In this document: in pieces, positions 41,258 through 50,313 of the stretch | Numbering within the stretch: position 1 is the stretch's first letter | How the letters are laid out: each line of letters begins with the position of its first letter | NCBI RefSeq assembly: GCF_018130545.1 | Contig: NZ_JAFCKF010000004.1 | Location: 321,501-385,500, forward strand | From: Bradyrhizobium tropiciagri | GTDB lineage: Bacteria > Pseudomonadota > Alphaproteobacteria > Rhizobiales > Xanthobacteraceae | Length of the DNA: 64,000 nucleotides | Reading direction: 5' to 3' | Notes under the pieces: model-generated | The model's database searches: none | The model's input: only the letters and a program-made list of their open reading frames with translations | What the model was told of the DNA's origin: nothing | Translations under genes and position numbers: made by a program

Positions 41258-42226
41258 TCACCATGAGTGCTTGTAGCCGGCGCCGATGGTCTTGTTAATC
41301 GTGCCCTGGGGGGTCTCGCCGACCGAGCCGGAGACGGTGACGCCGTCGAACAGCTTCTGCTCGGCGCCGACCCGGCGCAGCCATTTGTCGTCGGAGGTCG
41401 ACAGCGTCTGGCCCGCGGTGATGCTGGTGCCGGTGTCGTTGACGGACAGCCGGGCTGACTGATCGGTGTTGTAGCTGCTCGATGGACGGCCGATGATGCC
41501 GGGCACCGGGACCACGCCCTGCTGGATCACATTGTAGCCGTTCTGCAGGGTCAGCGAATACTGCTCCGACAGCGGTACCGACTTGCTCAGGGAGGTGCCG
41601 ACTTTGCTCTGGTCGGCGCCCGGGTCGACCCGGGCCTCGACCGAGGTCTTGTCCCAGATCGACGCCACGCCGCCCGTCGAGATCGACGCCCAGGCCGAGC
41701 CGCCGGACTGCGGCAGGCTGCCGCCATTGGTGAGCCGCTCCGACAATTGCTCCGACGTGGTCATCGTGCCCTGTCTGGCGACGGTCATGTCGGCGCCGAT
41801 GCGGGTGTCCAGGAAGGGCGAGACCGACTGCTTGACCGACACCGCCGACGAGCCGTTGGCGTTGTTGTTGGTGGTCCAGGACGGATCGTTGCCGGCGACG
41901 CCGGCGCGCTTAGCCGCGTTCTTCGGTACCAGCGTGGGCAGGCTGGTGGAATCGGTGTCGAGCTGGCTCCAGTCGAGCTTGCTTTCGTCGATGTCCTTCA
42001 TGATGTCGGCATCATTGGCATCGGCCGCTGGCGGTGCCGCGTCGGTCGCAGCCTCGGCGCTATCGGCGGGGGCGTCTTTCGCGATGTCCTGGGCCGGGGG
42101 AGTAATCCGCAAGGGCGGGGCCTGCTCGGGCGGGGACTGCGCCGCGGCCGAAAGCGCCAGCGCCATGCTGAAGCCGGCTGCCAGCACCGGCAGCCTCGCC
42201 CAGCCAAATCGCAATGTGGAGGTCAT
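41258..42226 (-). CDS. Exported outer-membrane-like protein of unknown function
   Basis: The 322 residues begin with a signal peptide (GWARLPVLAAGFSMALALSAAAQ), then a Pro/Ala/Asp-rich linker (about 30-85). The C-terminal part is made of alternating strands rich in Ser, Thr, Gly and Val (TGTSITAGQTLSTSDDK, VTVSGSVGETPQGTI), ending KHSW with a terminal aromatic, as in beta-barrel proteins. No homologous domain is recognised. The start at ATG 42226 puts the signal peptide at the N-terminus. Confidence 0.72.
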   Translation of the reverse strand: MTSTLRFGWARLPVLAAGFSMALALSAAAQSPPEQAPPLRITPPAQDIAKDAPADSAEAATDAAPPAADANDADIMKDIDESKLDWSQLDTDSTSLPTLVPKNAAKRAGVAGNDPSWTTNNNANGSSAVSVKQSVSPFLDTRIGADMTVARQGTMTTSEQLSERLTNGGSLPQSGGSAWASISTGGVASIWDKTSVEARVDPGADQSKVGTSLSKSVPLSEQYSLTLQNGYNVIQQGVVPVPGIIGRPSSSYNTDQSARLSVNDTGTSITAGQTLSTSDDKWLRRVGAEQKLFDGVTVSGSVGETPQGTINKTIGAGYKHSW

Positions 42227-42404
42227 TCCCAGCCCGCAAATTCCAAAGCGGCAGCATGCATTTGCCGTGCTGCAAAATTGCGGCAACGGGGCTGCGAAGG
42301 CAAGTGATCAACGCGTGATCGTGATGACCGGGCCGCCGCGCAGGCGCGACGCGTGGTCGCGCCGGGCGCTTGGGGGCCCGGGACATGACGAAGGCGTGAC
42401 GCCG

Positions 42405-42869
42405 TCAGACCGCGATGCGCGGCAGATGGATCGGGTAGCCGACGGTCTGCTCGACCAGGTCAAAACTGTCGACCAGCGCGCGGAAGCTCATGAGCTTGCC
42501 GGCCTTGAACTGCGCGAAATGCGCGATCCGGACCGAGATCGGCTTGTTGGAGTCCAGCGCGGTCAGCGAATAGCGCAGCATCGAGGCCGCGGAATCCGTG
42601 CCCAGCATGATCTGCTCGCGGTCGAAGCGGTGCACCCTGAGGTTCTCACCGATCTGCTTGATCACCTCGAGCACGGCGGCCTTGCCGCGGCGCGCGCCGA
42701 AGAAGGAAAACAGGTCGATCGGTCCATAGATGGCCCATTCGACCTCGTCGTCGAGCATGAGCTCGACGTCTGCAAGCTGGCGTTCGTTGATCGCGCGATG
42801 CAACGCGCGCGAAAAACGCCAGAGGCTATGCTCTGTCATTTTGGTCTCGTCCTGAAACTGGATTTTCAA
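42405..42869 (-). CDS. SnoaL/NTF2-like protein
   Basis: The 154-residue cone-shaped fold protein shows the family pattern of an N-terminal helix (RFSRALHRAINERQL), VEWAIYGP, and later strands (VRIAHFAQFKAGKLMSFRALVDSFDLVEQ). The start may be the internal ATG 42839 (MTEHSLWRF). A second, related protein lies at 43420-43863 and shares the ending with DxFDLVxQ. Such proteins can be isomerases or small-molecule binding; function unknown. Confidence 0.8.
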   Translation of the reverse strand: MKIQFQDETKMTEHSLWRFSRALHRAINERQLADVELMLDDEVEWAIYGPIDLFSFFGARRGKAAVLEVIKQIGENLRVHRFDREQIMLGTDSAASMLRYSLTALDSNKPISVRIAHFAQFKAGKLMSFRALVDSFDLVEQTVGYPIHLPRIAV

Positions 42870-43035
42870 CGCAAACGAATGGCAGGGGTCAGCGCCGACG
42901 CCCTGCCAGGTTGCTGCACATCGCTATTGCCGGCTGAAATAGTGCCGAACGGCAAAAACGCAAATGACTTTTTTGCAATGCACAATTGCAGGGGTCTTTA
43001 CCGGAATGTGACCACTGCCAAGTTGTGACCGCAAT

Positions 43036-43296
43036 TCAGCGGTCGCGCTGCCGGACCGGCTGCCGTTCGATCACGATCTCGGCGTCGCGGATCGCGACCA
43101 CCGCGAACAGCAGCGCGCCGCCGATGCCGCCGATCGCGGCGCCGAGCGGCATGAAGGTGAAGAACACCAGCGTTCCGCTGTCGATCCCTGAGGTTTTGGC
43201 CAGCCCGATCCAGGTCAGCCCGGCTCCGATGCCGAGCGCGGCGCCGCCCAGGGCGCCCAGTGCCAGGCCAAGCACAGCGAGCAATGCGACTTTCAT
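43036..43296 (-). CDS. Small glycine-rich membrane protein
   Basis: The 86-residue protein has two hydrophobic, glycine-rich helices (LLAVLGLALGALGGAALGIG and LVFFTFMPLGAAIGGIGGAL) and a charged C-terminal tail. A GGGG sequence precedes the ATG. It lies between the two SnoaL-like genes on the same strand. No family function known. Confidence 0.7.
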   Translation of the reverse strand: MKVALLAVLGLALGALGGAALGIGAGLTWIGLAKTSGIDSGTLVFFTFMPLGAAIGGIGGALLFAVVAIRDAEIVIERQPVRQRDR

Positions 43297-43419
43297 GGTG
43301 ATTTCAGCCCCGACCGCAACAAGCCCAGTGATAGGTCAGCGCCGGGCCTGCGAGGTTCAACGCGCGACTGTGCAAATTTGCGGGCGAGAAAGCCGGGATA
43401 TGTTGCCCTTCTTCAGGGA

Positions 43420-43863
43420 CTATTCCGCGGTCTGGCCGATCAGCGCCGCCGCGACGTCGCGCTCCAGCACCTGCTGGACCAGGTCAAACGTGTCGATGAT
43501 CTCGCGGATCTCGGTGATCTTGCCGTCGCGCAGCGTGTAGAACACCGCGACGTCGAACTGCACGATGCGGCGGTTGTTGCGCTTGCGGAAGAACACGCGC
43601 AGCTGGGCTGCGACCTTGTCGCCTTCAGCCACCACGGTCGGCGCCTCGTAGCGCATATCGGAATAGCGCTCGTGGATCGTGGTCCACATCTGGCGCAGCG
43701 CGGCCTTGCCGCGGTGCTGGCCCATATGCGGAAGGATATCGATCGGGGCGTTGGCAAGAAACGCGACGTCGTCGCTGCAGCGCTCGAGCGCGCCCTCGAT
43801 GCCGCCGGCATAATAGACGTCGAGGAAGTTCAGGACGCGTTGCCGATTCAAATCCTCGCCCAT
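43420..43863 (-). CDS. Second SnoaL/NTF2-like protein
   Basis: The 147-residue product from ATG 43863 has GGAG six bases upstream; in-frame ATG 43884 or a TTG at 43938 would lengthen it. The fold pattern is clear: VLNFLDVYYAGGIEGAL, DDVAFLANAP, a central strand region, and DGKITEIREIIDTFDLVQQ. It is a paralogue of the gene at 42405, sharing the GKAA-LR/EV and DTFDLVQQ features. Function unknown. Confidence 0.8.
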   Translation of the reverse strand: MGEDLNRQRVLNFLDVYYAGGIEGALERCSDDVAFLANAPIDILPHMGQHRGKAALRQMWTTIHERYSDMRYEAPTVVAEGDKVAAQLRVFFRKRNNRRIVQFDVAVFYTLRDGKITEIREIIDTFDLVQQVLERDVAAALIGQTAE

Positions 43864-44149
43864 GGTCGACTCCGTCGGTTCCATCCGACTCGCCTTTGGC
43901 TTGCCCTGGCTCACATTGTGAACCGAAGTGTCACACAATCAAACACATGTTTGACGCGCGGAACCGGATTAGGTTCGGCAACCAACACGTGCATTGTGGC
44001 ACAAATTGCACACGGCGCGGCAGACGCCCCGTGGCGAGACCCGCAGCCGCCTGAACCTTCCTGGCCCGCGGCCTTGCCGCGGCAGGGCCGGCCCGTATGC
44101 TTTGCGGCGCAAGGCGGCCGAACAGAGCCGCCGCAATGGGGAGATACCG

Positions 44150-45268
44150 ATGAAGCGCATCACCAAAGTTGCGGCCGTGCTGGCGTTGCTGGCAGGACCG
44201 GCGATCCTGCCCGCCCTCGCACATACGCCGCAGCAGCCTCCGCACCAGCTCTACAATGAAGGCGACCTCAAGCTGGAGAGCGGCGAGGCGATCAAGGATT
44301 TCTCGATCTCCTACGTCACCCACGGCAAGCTGAACGCCAGGAAATCCAACGCCATCCTGATGGTGACCGCGATCTCGGGCAATCATCACCGGCTCGATTT
44401 CATGATCGGTCCCGGCAAGGCGCTCGACCCCGACAAATATTTCATCGTCTGCACCGATGCGATCGGCAACGGGCTGACCACCTCGCCGAGCAATTCGAAG
44501 GCGCAGCCGCGGATGCAATTCCCGAAATTCGCGATCCGCGACATGGTGGAATCGCAGTACCGGCTGATGAAGGAGAAGCTCGGCATCGACCATGTCATCG
44601 CCGTGGTCGGCCCCTCGATGGGTGGCATGCAGGCGTTGCAATGGGGCGTCAGCCATCCGGATTACATGGATGCGCTGGTCGCGATGGTGCCGCTGGCGAA
44701 GACGCCGGCCTGGTCGGTCGCGGTGATGGAGGCCTCGCGCAAGGCGATCATGAACGATCCGGCGTGGCAGGACGGCAATTACACAGCGCCGCCGGAGAAA
44801 GGGCTAAAGCTGTTCCGCGACATCGTCGCGCTGCTCGCGGCGCGCACGCCCGACATGTACGTGGCGCCGTTCAAATCCGGTCCCGACGTGCTGCCCTGGA
44901 TGGCCGAGCAGGAGACCGCGCTGTGGAAGCTGTTCGACGCCAATGACTGGATCTACCAGAGCTGGGCCTATGACCGGCACGATGTCGGCACCACCGCCGG
45001 CTTCGGCGGCGACACCGCGAAGGCGCTGGCCTCGATCAAGGCGAAGACGCTGATCATGACCGGTACCAAGGACCTGCTCAATCCCGAGTTCGAGCCGAAT
45101 GCGATGGGCAAGAACATCCCTGACGTGACGATCAAGACGATCAGTCCGGGCACCGTGACCGGGCACGCTTCGGCCGGCGGCTTCTTCCCGGCGGATGTCG
45201 AGTTTCTCAACCGCGAGACCGGCGCGTTCCTCGACGGCGTGACTGACGGCGGCAAGAAACTGAACTGA
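44150..45268 (+). CDS. Exported alpha/beta hydrolase of the MetX-like family
   Basis: The 372-residue protein has the homoserine-acetyltransferase-like fold, with nucleophile Ser156 in GPSMGGMQALQWG, a later Asp in GTKDLLNPEF and His in TVTGHASAGG. It is not the biosynthetic enzyme: it carries a cleavable signal peptide (VAAVLALLAGPAILPALAH) and would act in the periplasm. GGGGAG supports ATG 44150. Substrate unknown; an ester or lactone hydrolase is likely. Confidence 0.88.
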   Translation: MKRITKVAAVLALLAGPAILPALAHTPQQPPHQLYNEGDLKLESGEAIKDFSISYVTHGKLNARKSNAILMVTAISGNHHRLDFMIGPGKALDPDKYFIVCTDAIGNGLTTSPSNSKAQPRMQFPKFAIRDMVESQYRLMKEKLGIDHVIAVVGPSMGGMQALQWGVSHPDYMDALVAMVPLAKTPAWSVAVMEASRKAIMNDPAWQDGNYTAPPEKGLKLFRDIVALLAARTPDMYVAPFKSGPDVLPWMAEQETALWKLFDANDWIYQSWAYDRHDVGTTAGFGGDTAKALASIKAKTLIMTGTKDLLNPEFEPNAMGKNIPDVTIKTISPGTVTGHASAGGFFPADVEFLNRETGAFLDGVTDGGKKLN

Positions 45269-45397
45269 AGAAACTGAACTGATCGCGTCTCGCAGACGTG
45301 AAGCGCGCGGGGGCAGGTGGCCGCGAATTAATGAAACCACGCCCCGCGCGCCCGGTTGGTCCGGCATGGGCGACGCATCCGCGATCAGGAGAACTCG

Positions 45398-45772
45398 ATG
45401 AAAAACACCATAACGATTGCCGTCGCCGCGCTGCTGGCGTTGTCGGGCGTCAGCGCCGCGGCCGCCAGGCAGATGTCCAGCCATGCCGGCAACAGCATGT
45501 CCGGCGCGAGCGATACGCTGCAGCTCAGCGATGCCCAGCAGAAATCGATCTGGAACGATGTCAGCCACCACGCCGCGAACCAGACGCCGCCGACGGGCTT
45601 CGATGCCACGGTCGGCGCCGCCGTGCCGGCCGCCGTCAGCACTTATCCGTTACCGCGCCAGGCGCGCCGCGACGTGCCGGCGCTGCGGCCCTATCGCTAC
45701 GCGATGATGCAGGACAAGGTGCTGATCGTGAATCCGTCGGATCACAAGATCGCCGATGTCGTCGCCAAATAG
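45398..45772 (+). CDS. Exported DUF1236-like small protein
   Basis: The 124 residues include a signal peptide (ITIAVAALLALSGVSAAAA) and a C-terminal YRYAMMQDKVLIVNPSDHKI segment typical of DUF1236 periplasmic proteins of Rhizobiales. AGGAGAA precedes ATG 45398. The gene lies 129 bases after the MetX-like gene on the same strand. Function unknown. Confidence 0.8.
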   Translation: MKNTITIAVAALLALSGVSAAAARQMSSHAGNSMSGASDTLQLSDAQQKSIWNDVSHHAANQTPPTGFDATVGAAVPAAVSTYPLPRQARRDVPALRPYRYAMMQDKVLIVNPSDHKIADVVAK

Positions 45773-45901
45773 CTGATCCGAGCGCGCGCCGCGCGACGGT
45801 GAGCCGGCGTCAACGCCGGGATAGGCCTTGAGCTCCTCAGGGGCCGCCGGTGTGAACGCGCCGGCTCGCTGTCGCGGCGCGGTAATCCTACAGCGCGGCC
45901 C

Positions 45902-46741
45902 TTAATCCGCAGGCGCGGCCTTGCCGGTCACGAGGTCGATGATGAAGCGCTTTTTCTTCTCGTTGCCCTCCGGCACGAAAGCCTCGCCGGGCAGCAGGTC
46001 GTGATAAAGCTCCTTCGGCTTCGCAAAGCCTTCGCCGCAGGCGGTGCGGATGGTCTCGTCGTCGGCATAGTCGACGTCGACCGCCACCGTGTTGCGGCGG
46101 GGACCGGCGGCGAGGTTGGAGAGACCGAAATATTTCGGCCCCTCGTTGCACATCACGACGTTGGAGCCGTAGGCGCTGACCGCATCCTCGGCCCTGAGCA
46201 GGAAGTCGGGCGCGATTTCGATCCGCTTGCCGGACTTTTTGCTGAACTCCATCCGCGCGACGGCGCTTTCGAGGATGCCCTGGCCCATGTGACCGACGGT
46301 GCAGACCAGCACGTCCTGCTGGTCGTCCTTGGGCTGGTCCTTGGGCAGCACGATGCAGTCGTGGCCCTGCGCGCCGGGCAGGAAGCGGATGAAGCGAGTG
46401 GTCTTGCCGTCCTGTTCGAACAGCGCAACGCCGCCGAAATCGGTCGCGTGCGGCTCGCACTCGCTTTCATAGTTGACGGCCAGCAGCGCATGGCCGGCGG
46501 CGAGGAAGCGCCCGGCGTAGCGCTCCTGGGTCAGCTTGACGTCGCAGGCGCGGCCTCCGCCTGCCGGATAGGACTTTGCCCGCGTGCAGCTCGATCCCTT
46601 GATATTGGCGCTAGCGCAGAAGGTCGCGAGCAGCGCGCGGTCGCTGTCCTCGGCGCGGGCAGGGCTTGCGATGAACAGCATCGCCGGCGCCAGGAGCGCC
46701 AAGATGAAGGCCGGAATGAAAGCAATGTGTGATGTCCGCAT
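45902..46741 (-). CDS. Exported protein of unknown function
   Basis: The 279 residues have a signal peptide (IAFIPAFILALLAPAMLFIASPARA) and a mature domain with several cysteines (FCASANIKGSSC, ACDVKL, SECEP, VLVCTVGHMGQG). The last part (VDVDYADDETIRTAC) looks globular. I do not recognise a family; rhizobial genomes often carry such secreted proteins. It is divergent from the small Gly-rich gene at 46884. Confidence 0.7.
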   Translation of the reverse strand: MRTSHIAFIPAFILALLAPAMLFIASPARAEDSDRALLATFCASANIKGSSCTRAKSYPAGGGRACDVKLTQERYAGRFLAAGHALLAVNYESECEPHATDFGGVALFEQDGKTTRFIRFLPGAQGHDCIVLPKDQPKDDQQDVLVCTVGHMGQGILESAVARMEFSKKSGKRIEIAPDFLLRAEDAVSAYGSNVVMCNEGPKYFGLSNLAAGPRRNTVAVDVDYADDETIRTACGEGFAKPKELYHDLLPGEAFVPEGNEKKKRFIIDLVTGKAAPAD

Positions 46742-46883
46742 GATCTTTCAAAACGCTGTGCGCAATGCGGTGGCATTTAGAGCATGATCGCGAGCGGCGC
46801 ACAGCGTATTTCTACGGCGAGCCGATGGGAACCGGCGCGGTGGCTCGGCCGTTAATGCCGCATCATTCCACCGGAGCTGCATC

Positions 46884-47123
46884 ATGAAATCAATTCTTTT
46901 CGCGTCCGCCATTGCCGTCGCCGCGCTTGCCGCCGCGTCCCCCGCCGCCGCCAAGGGCTGCATCAAGGGCGCTGTTGTCGGCGGCGTCGCCGGTCATTAT
47001 GCCGGCCATCATGGCATGCTCGGCGCCGCGGCTGGCTGCCTTTACGGCCGCCACCACGCCAAGGAGCAGGAACGTCAGCGCCAGCAGCAACAGGCGCAGC
47101 CGTCGCAGCAGGAGAAGCTGTAA
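46884..47123 (+). CDS. Small exported protein with glycine-zipper core
   Basis: The 79 residues comprise a signal peptide (SILFASAIAVAALAAASPAAA), a glycine-rich hydrophobic segment (GAVVGGVAGHYAGHHGMLGAAAG) and a Gln-rich tail (QERQRQQQQAQPSQQ). Glycine-zipper peptides of this type associate with the cell envelope. Function unknown. Confidence 0.7.
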   Translation: MKSILFASAIAVAALAAASPAAAKGCIKGAVVGGVAGHYAGHHGMLGAAAGCLYGRHHAKEQERQRQQQQAQPSQQEKL

Positions 47124-47218
47124 GGCGCGATCAGTTGTGCAGTCATCCGGGAACGTGAAGGCACGTTCCGGGAACGCCGCCCGCTCGGGCGGCGTTGTCT
47201 CGTTGCGTAACGGAGACG

Positions 47219-47413
47219 ATGATGACGAAACCAAAGACAAAGACCATCCAGCCCGTTCCCGACGACAACAAGAGCCACAAGGGCCCCGGCAGCGCCCCCG
47301 CCGTTCCCCTCGACACCACCAAGGGCCATCGCGACGACGAGAAGCACAACATCCGCGAGCAGGCCGCGCACGGCAATCTGACCCAGAACACCAGCAACCG
47401 AAGGTCGGGGTAG
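47219..47413 (+). CDS. Small hydrophilic protein (64 aa)
   Basis: A highly charged, Pro/Asn-rich 64-residue frame from ATG 47219 (MMTKPKTKTIQPVPDDN, then GPGSAP and a C-terminal NLTQNTSNRR) with CGGAGACG before the start. It has no signal or membrane segment and is probably disordered. It ends at the first repeat of the following intergenic region. Resembles conserved short hypotheticals of Bradyrhizobium. Confidence 0.55.
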   Translation: MMTKPKTKTIQPVPDDNKSHKGPGSAPAVPLDTTKGHRDDEKHNIREQAAHGNLTQNTSNRRSG

Positions 47414-47442
47414 GGCTACGCGGTGACGCCACGCTCTCCGGC

Positions 47443-47564
47443 GTCGTCCCGGCGAAGGCCGGGACCCATAACCACAGGGCCGTGTTGTTGAAGCAAGCTG
47501 GGGCTACAGCGCGTCAGAACAATTTCTGTCGGTGGTAATGGGTCCCGGCCTTCGCCGGGACGAC
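47443..47564. repeat. Perfect 27-base inverted repeat pair
   Basis: The sequence at 47443-47469 (GTCGTCCCGGCGAAGGCCGG and seven more bases) is exactly repeated in inverse orientation at 47538-47564, 68 bases apart. Each arm also contains a smaller palindrome (CCCGGC/GCCGGG). This is a familiar class of extragenic palindromic element in Bradyrhizobium. Confidence 0.85.
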
Positions 47565-47599
47565 GATGGAAGTTGGATTCACCTGTCAAACAACTTGTT

Positions 47600-48060
47600 C
47601 GGTGTCATCACTCGCACAGCACGTGGGGACGCAGCTTTGCGTTCTCGCGACATGAATCGCCCGAGCTTTGCATTTCGTTTGCCCTCTCATCAGGCAGAGG
47701 GCGCAGGGAAGACCGGGTGCCGATCGCACCCATGGGCCCCGAGCAATGGATAGAAAGCTCGGGGGTAGGACCACAGGTGTAACCGGAAACAACCCGGCCT
47801 TCCCTGCGCGATGGTTGTGCGGCTTATTTCGTGCTCTCCCCGGCGAGACTGGGCTTGCTTGTCACCGTCCGTGCATGACGCAACGCGTCTTGCACGAAGA
47901 CACCGGCCGCTAGGGCGTCAGGACCACACGACTTCGCCGTCCGCATCGGGCTCACTCGTCAGTCGAGCCATCCGCGTCCACCGCATCTCGACCCACGTTC
48001 GTGACGACCGCGAAGCGTCCCTCGTGTCGGGTGAGACGGGCATATTGAACATCTGAGTTG
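47600..48060. repeat. Probable dispersed intergenic repeat (Bradyrhizobium type)
   Basis: Sequence in this stretch translates to fragments (around TGVTGNNPAFPARW and THVRDDREASL) that recur as spurious small proteins in Bradyrhizobium annotations, pointing to a multi-copy non-coding element. This is recognition from memory, and no second copy is present in the window. Confidence 0.5.
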
Positions 48061-48214
48061 GGTCAAACGCGAAGCGAAAATTTGCCCATCGGGGTGATTT
48101 GTCGCACCCGGCGATCTCGTGCCGGCGCGTGACGCGCATCACGTCGCGGCCCGGCGTACGCGGCTAGCGTGGCGGCATCGGATCACCCGATCGCCTGACG
48201 AGGGAAACGCCGCC

Positions 48215-48601
48215 ATGAACGCCATCGCCGCACCGAAGTCGCCCGCGCAGAACCGGCTCGAAGGCTTTGCGCTCACCGCACTTCTCCAGGGTCTGCCGAT
48301 CTTCGCCGCAGCTGTGCTGGTGCTGAAGATCATGGACGCCCCGGAAATCGTCGGCGAACGCTACGGTGCCGCGATTTATGTCGTGCTGGCGTCGCTGGTC
48401 TATGCGGCGATCACGCCATGGCTCGCCGCGAGATTTCCGAACCGTCTCGCGCACGCCTACGCACCAGTGTTCTTCGATGCCAGCCTGTCGTTTTCCGAGA
48501 AGATCGCGCAATGGCGGAGCCAGCCCACAGTCTCGCTGCAACTCATGACCACGATGATCATGATGTCGCTGCTGGCGGTCGCGGTGGTGAGTGCGGGGTG
48601 A
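48215..48601 (+). CDS. Small integral membrane protein
   Basis: The 128-residue protein has three hydrophobic helices (LTALLQGLPIFAAAVLVLKI, AAIYVVLASLVYAAITPWLA, TTMIMMSLLAVAVVSAG) and short polar loops. A GAGGGAA sequence precedes ATG 48215. Function unknown; no neighbour suggests one. Confidence 0.72.
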   Translation: MNAIAAPKSPAQNRLEGFALTALLQGLPIFAAAVLVLKIMDAPEIVGERYGAAIYVVLASLVYAAITPWLAARFPNRLAHAYAPVFFDASLSFSEKIAQWRSQPTVSLQLMTTMIMMSLLAVAVVSAG

Positions 48602-48647
48602 GGCCGCGCCACTTGCGCGCCTAAATCGGTCGGACTTATCTGCTGCC

Positions 48648-49148
48648 ATGCAGATCAGGGACGAACGCCCGGAAGACATCGCCGCGATCGGCGAGATCAC
48701 GGCAGCCGCATTCGCTGGCGCGCCGTATAGCAGCGGCACCGAAGCCCGTATCGTCGAGGCGCTGCGCCATGCCGGCGCGCTGACGCTCTCGCTGGTGGCG
48801 ACATCGGACGACGGACGTATCCGCGGCCACATCGCCTTCTCGCCGGTGCAAATCAACGGTGTAGCAGGTCGTTGGTACGGCCTTGGCCCAGTCTCGGTTA
48901 CACCCGAGCTGCAACGCCGTGGCATCGGCGGCGCGCTGATCCGCGAGGGACTCGCTCGCCTGGCTGCATTGAATGCCGACGGCTGCATCCTGCTCGGCGA
49001 TCCTGCCTACTACAGCCACTTCGGCTTTGTCAGCGATGCCACGCTGACCTATGGCGGCAAGCCAAGCCCGCATCTTCAGCGGCTCGTGCTGAAGGGCGAT
49101 CCGCCGAAGGGGGATGTGAGCTACCACCCAGCGTTTGACGTCGCGTGA
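48648..49148 (+). CDS. GNAT-family N-acetyltransferase
   Basis: The 166-residue acetyl-CoA-dependent transferase has motif A, VTPELQRRGIGGALIREGL, for CoA binding, followed by GDPAYYSHFGF, a sequence typical of the YhbS-like subfamily. Start ATG 48648 is chosen since the family begins IRDERPEDIAAI. Substrate unknown. Confidence 0.9.
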   Translation: MQIRDERPEDIAAIGEITAAAFAGAPYSSGTEARIVEALRHAGALTLSLVATSDDGRIRGHIAFSPVQINGVAGRWYGLGPVSVTPELQRRGIGGALIREGLARLAALNADGCILLGDPAYYSHFGFVSDATLTYGGKPSPHLQRLVLKGDPPKGDVSYHPAFDVA

Positions 49149-49170
49149 CTGCGACGCCCCGAACGGCTAG

Positions 49171-49452
49171 CTAATCCAACTCTGTCGAAGCTAGAAATTC
49201 CTCCGCCTGCACGCGCGTAGGGAAGCGTCCGACTTCTTCGTAGTCGGGATCATGCTCTGCTGAGCCGGGCGAACGGATCACGATGAATTCGCCGTTCTCT
49301 TCCTCGATGAATTCGGTAAGGTCTTCACTTCTGGTCGGCGTCATGTGGCGCGCGCCGCAATGAGGGCAGTCGTCGTCGCACGTGCAGGACCATTCGTCTG
49401 TCCAGCGGCGGCGGCAACGTTCACATCTATAGAAATTGAGAAACCAAGCCAT
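49171..49452 (-). CDS. Zinc-ribbon protein probably cotranscribed with the DpnI-like gene
   Basis: The 93-residue protein opens with a cysteine-rich zinc ribbon (FYRCERCRRRWTDEW, then CTCDDDCPHCG). It then has an acidic region and a C-terminal helix (FPTRVQAEEFLASTE). Its ATG lies nine bases after the stop codon of the DpnI-like gene, with GAGG in that gap as ribosome-binding site, so the two are translated from one mRNA. Whether it assists the nuclease or is an unrelated passenger cannot be told; similar small zinc ribbons exist elsewhere in Rhizobiales. Confidence 0.8.
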   Translation of the reverse strand: MAWFLNFYRCERCRRRWTDEWSCTCDDDCPHCGARHMTPTRSEDLTEFIEEENGEFIVIRSPGSAEHDPDYEEVGRFPTRVQAEEFLASTELD

Positions 49453-49461
49453 TTCGACCTC

Positions 49462-50229
49462 TCAAGATTTCAATCGGTAATTGCCTCGCGCCAGGAACTC
49501 AATAAACCCACGATCACGCAAATACTGGAGCTGTTGGCGAATCTTCGGCCGGACGTTCTGATTGCCCGGATACAGGTCGCCGAGATGGCGCTCGAAGGCA
49601 TAGACTTCGTCGAGGGTGAAATCACGTTTGCCGATCGACTCCACGCATTTCATCACGTCGAGTAGCCAGCCTCGCGATTCCTGCGACTCGCCTCTAAGAA
49701 ACAGTGTCTTTTGCCATTCTGCAAGAACCAGCTCTTTGTCGCGAATGACACCGTTTCGAACGATATGGATTTTGCCCGACTCCGGGACCTTCCCGAGCAG
49801 GATATTGGACCCGACCCAGCCCGCGCGCCGGGCGGTCGCAGCCAGCGGCTTCCGCTTCTCGATGATGTCTCGAACAAAGAAGTGCTTCGGGACAATCAGC
49901 AGGTTGACGACCGCTAGCGTCTTGAGGTCGTAGTTCATCAGCAGAAGATTGGGGTTATTGCTGGCGTCCAGACGTTCGCACTTCGTCTTGTACGCGCCGT
50001 CGGCAACCTTCGGCCCGAACTTTCCCTTCTGGCTCTTGAGCTCGAATTCCTCGCTACACGATCCGCACAGGAAGTCGGCGACCGGGCTGTTGTTGGGAAA
50101 TTGCGACATCGTTGCGTTGCCGCAGTGCGGACAATAGGCCCAAGCCTTGACCCAAGCCTCCGTCCAAGCCCGGGCGCTTTGTGAGCCGCTCGTGTAGGCA
50201 GACTGTGATTCTTCAAAACGGAGTTTCAT
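49462..50229 (-). CDS. DpnI-like methyl-directed restriction endonuclease
   Basis: The 255-residue product aligns along its full length with DpnI of Streptococcus pneumoniae (254 residues, from memory), which cuts G-m6A-TC. Features: zinc cysteines Cys33/36 (CPHCG) and Cys55/58 (CGSC), PD-(D/E)xK residues Asp52, Glu63 and Lys65 (VADF and EFELK), the shared ARRAGW segment, and a C-terminal winged helix that in DpnI binds methylated DNA (KIRQQLQYLRDRGFIEF). ATG 50229 matches the DpnI N-terminus; the longer frame adds 76 unrelated residues. No methyltransferase lies nearby, as expected for a type IIM enzyme. Confidence 0.93.
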   Translation of the reverse strand: MKLRFEESQSAYTSGSQSARAWTEAWVKAWAYCPHCGNATMSQFPNNSPVADFLCGSCSEEFELKSQKGKFGPKVADGAYKTKCERLDASNNPNLLLMNYDLKTLAVVNLLIVPKHFFVRDIIEKRKPLAATARRAGWVGSNILLGKVPESGKIHIVRNGVIRDKELVLAEWQKTLFLRGESQESRGWLLDVMKCVESIGKRDFTLDEVYAFERHLGDLYPGNQNVRPKIRQQLQYLRDRGFIEFLARGNYRLKS

Positions 50230-50313
50230 TTTTAGTGGTGCGCAACCAAAAAGGGAATTATGTTGCATAAAGTTGCCATACTGACGCATGAATTGCTTTT
50301 GGAAGTTTTGATC

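Larger units (their letters stand above)
47414..48214. other. Long intergenic region made of repeats
   Basis: About 800 bases without a convincing gene. It contains a long inverted repeat (47443-47564) and a region (47600-48060) whose short frames look like the fragments seen in dispersed intergenic repeats. The last 150 bases are the upstream region of the membrane-protein gene at 48215. Confidence 0.6.
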
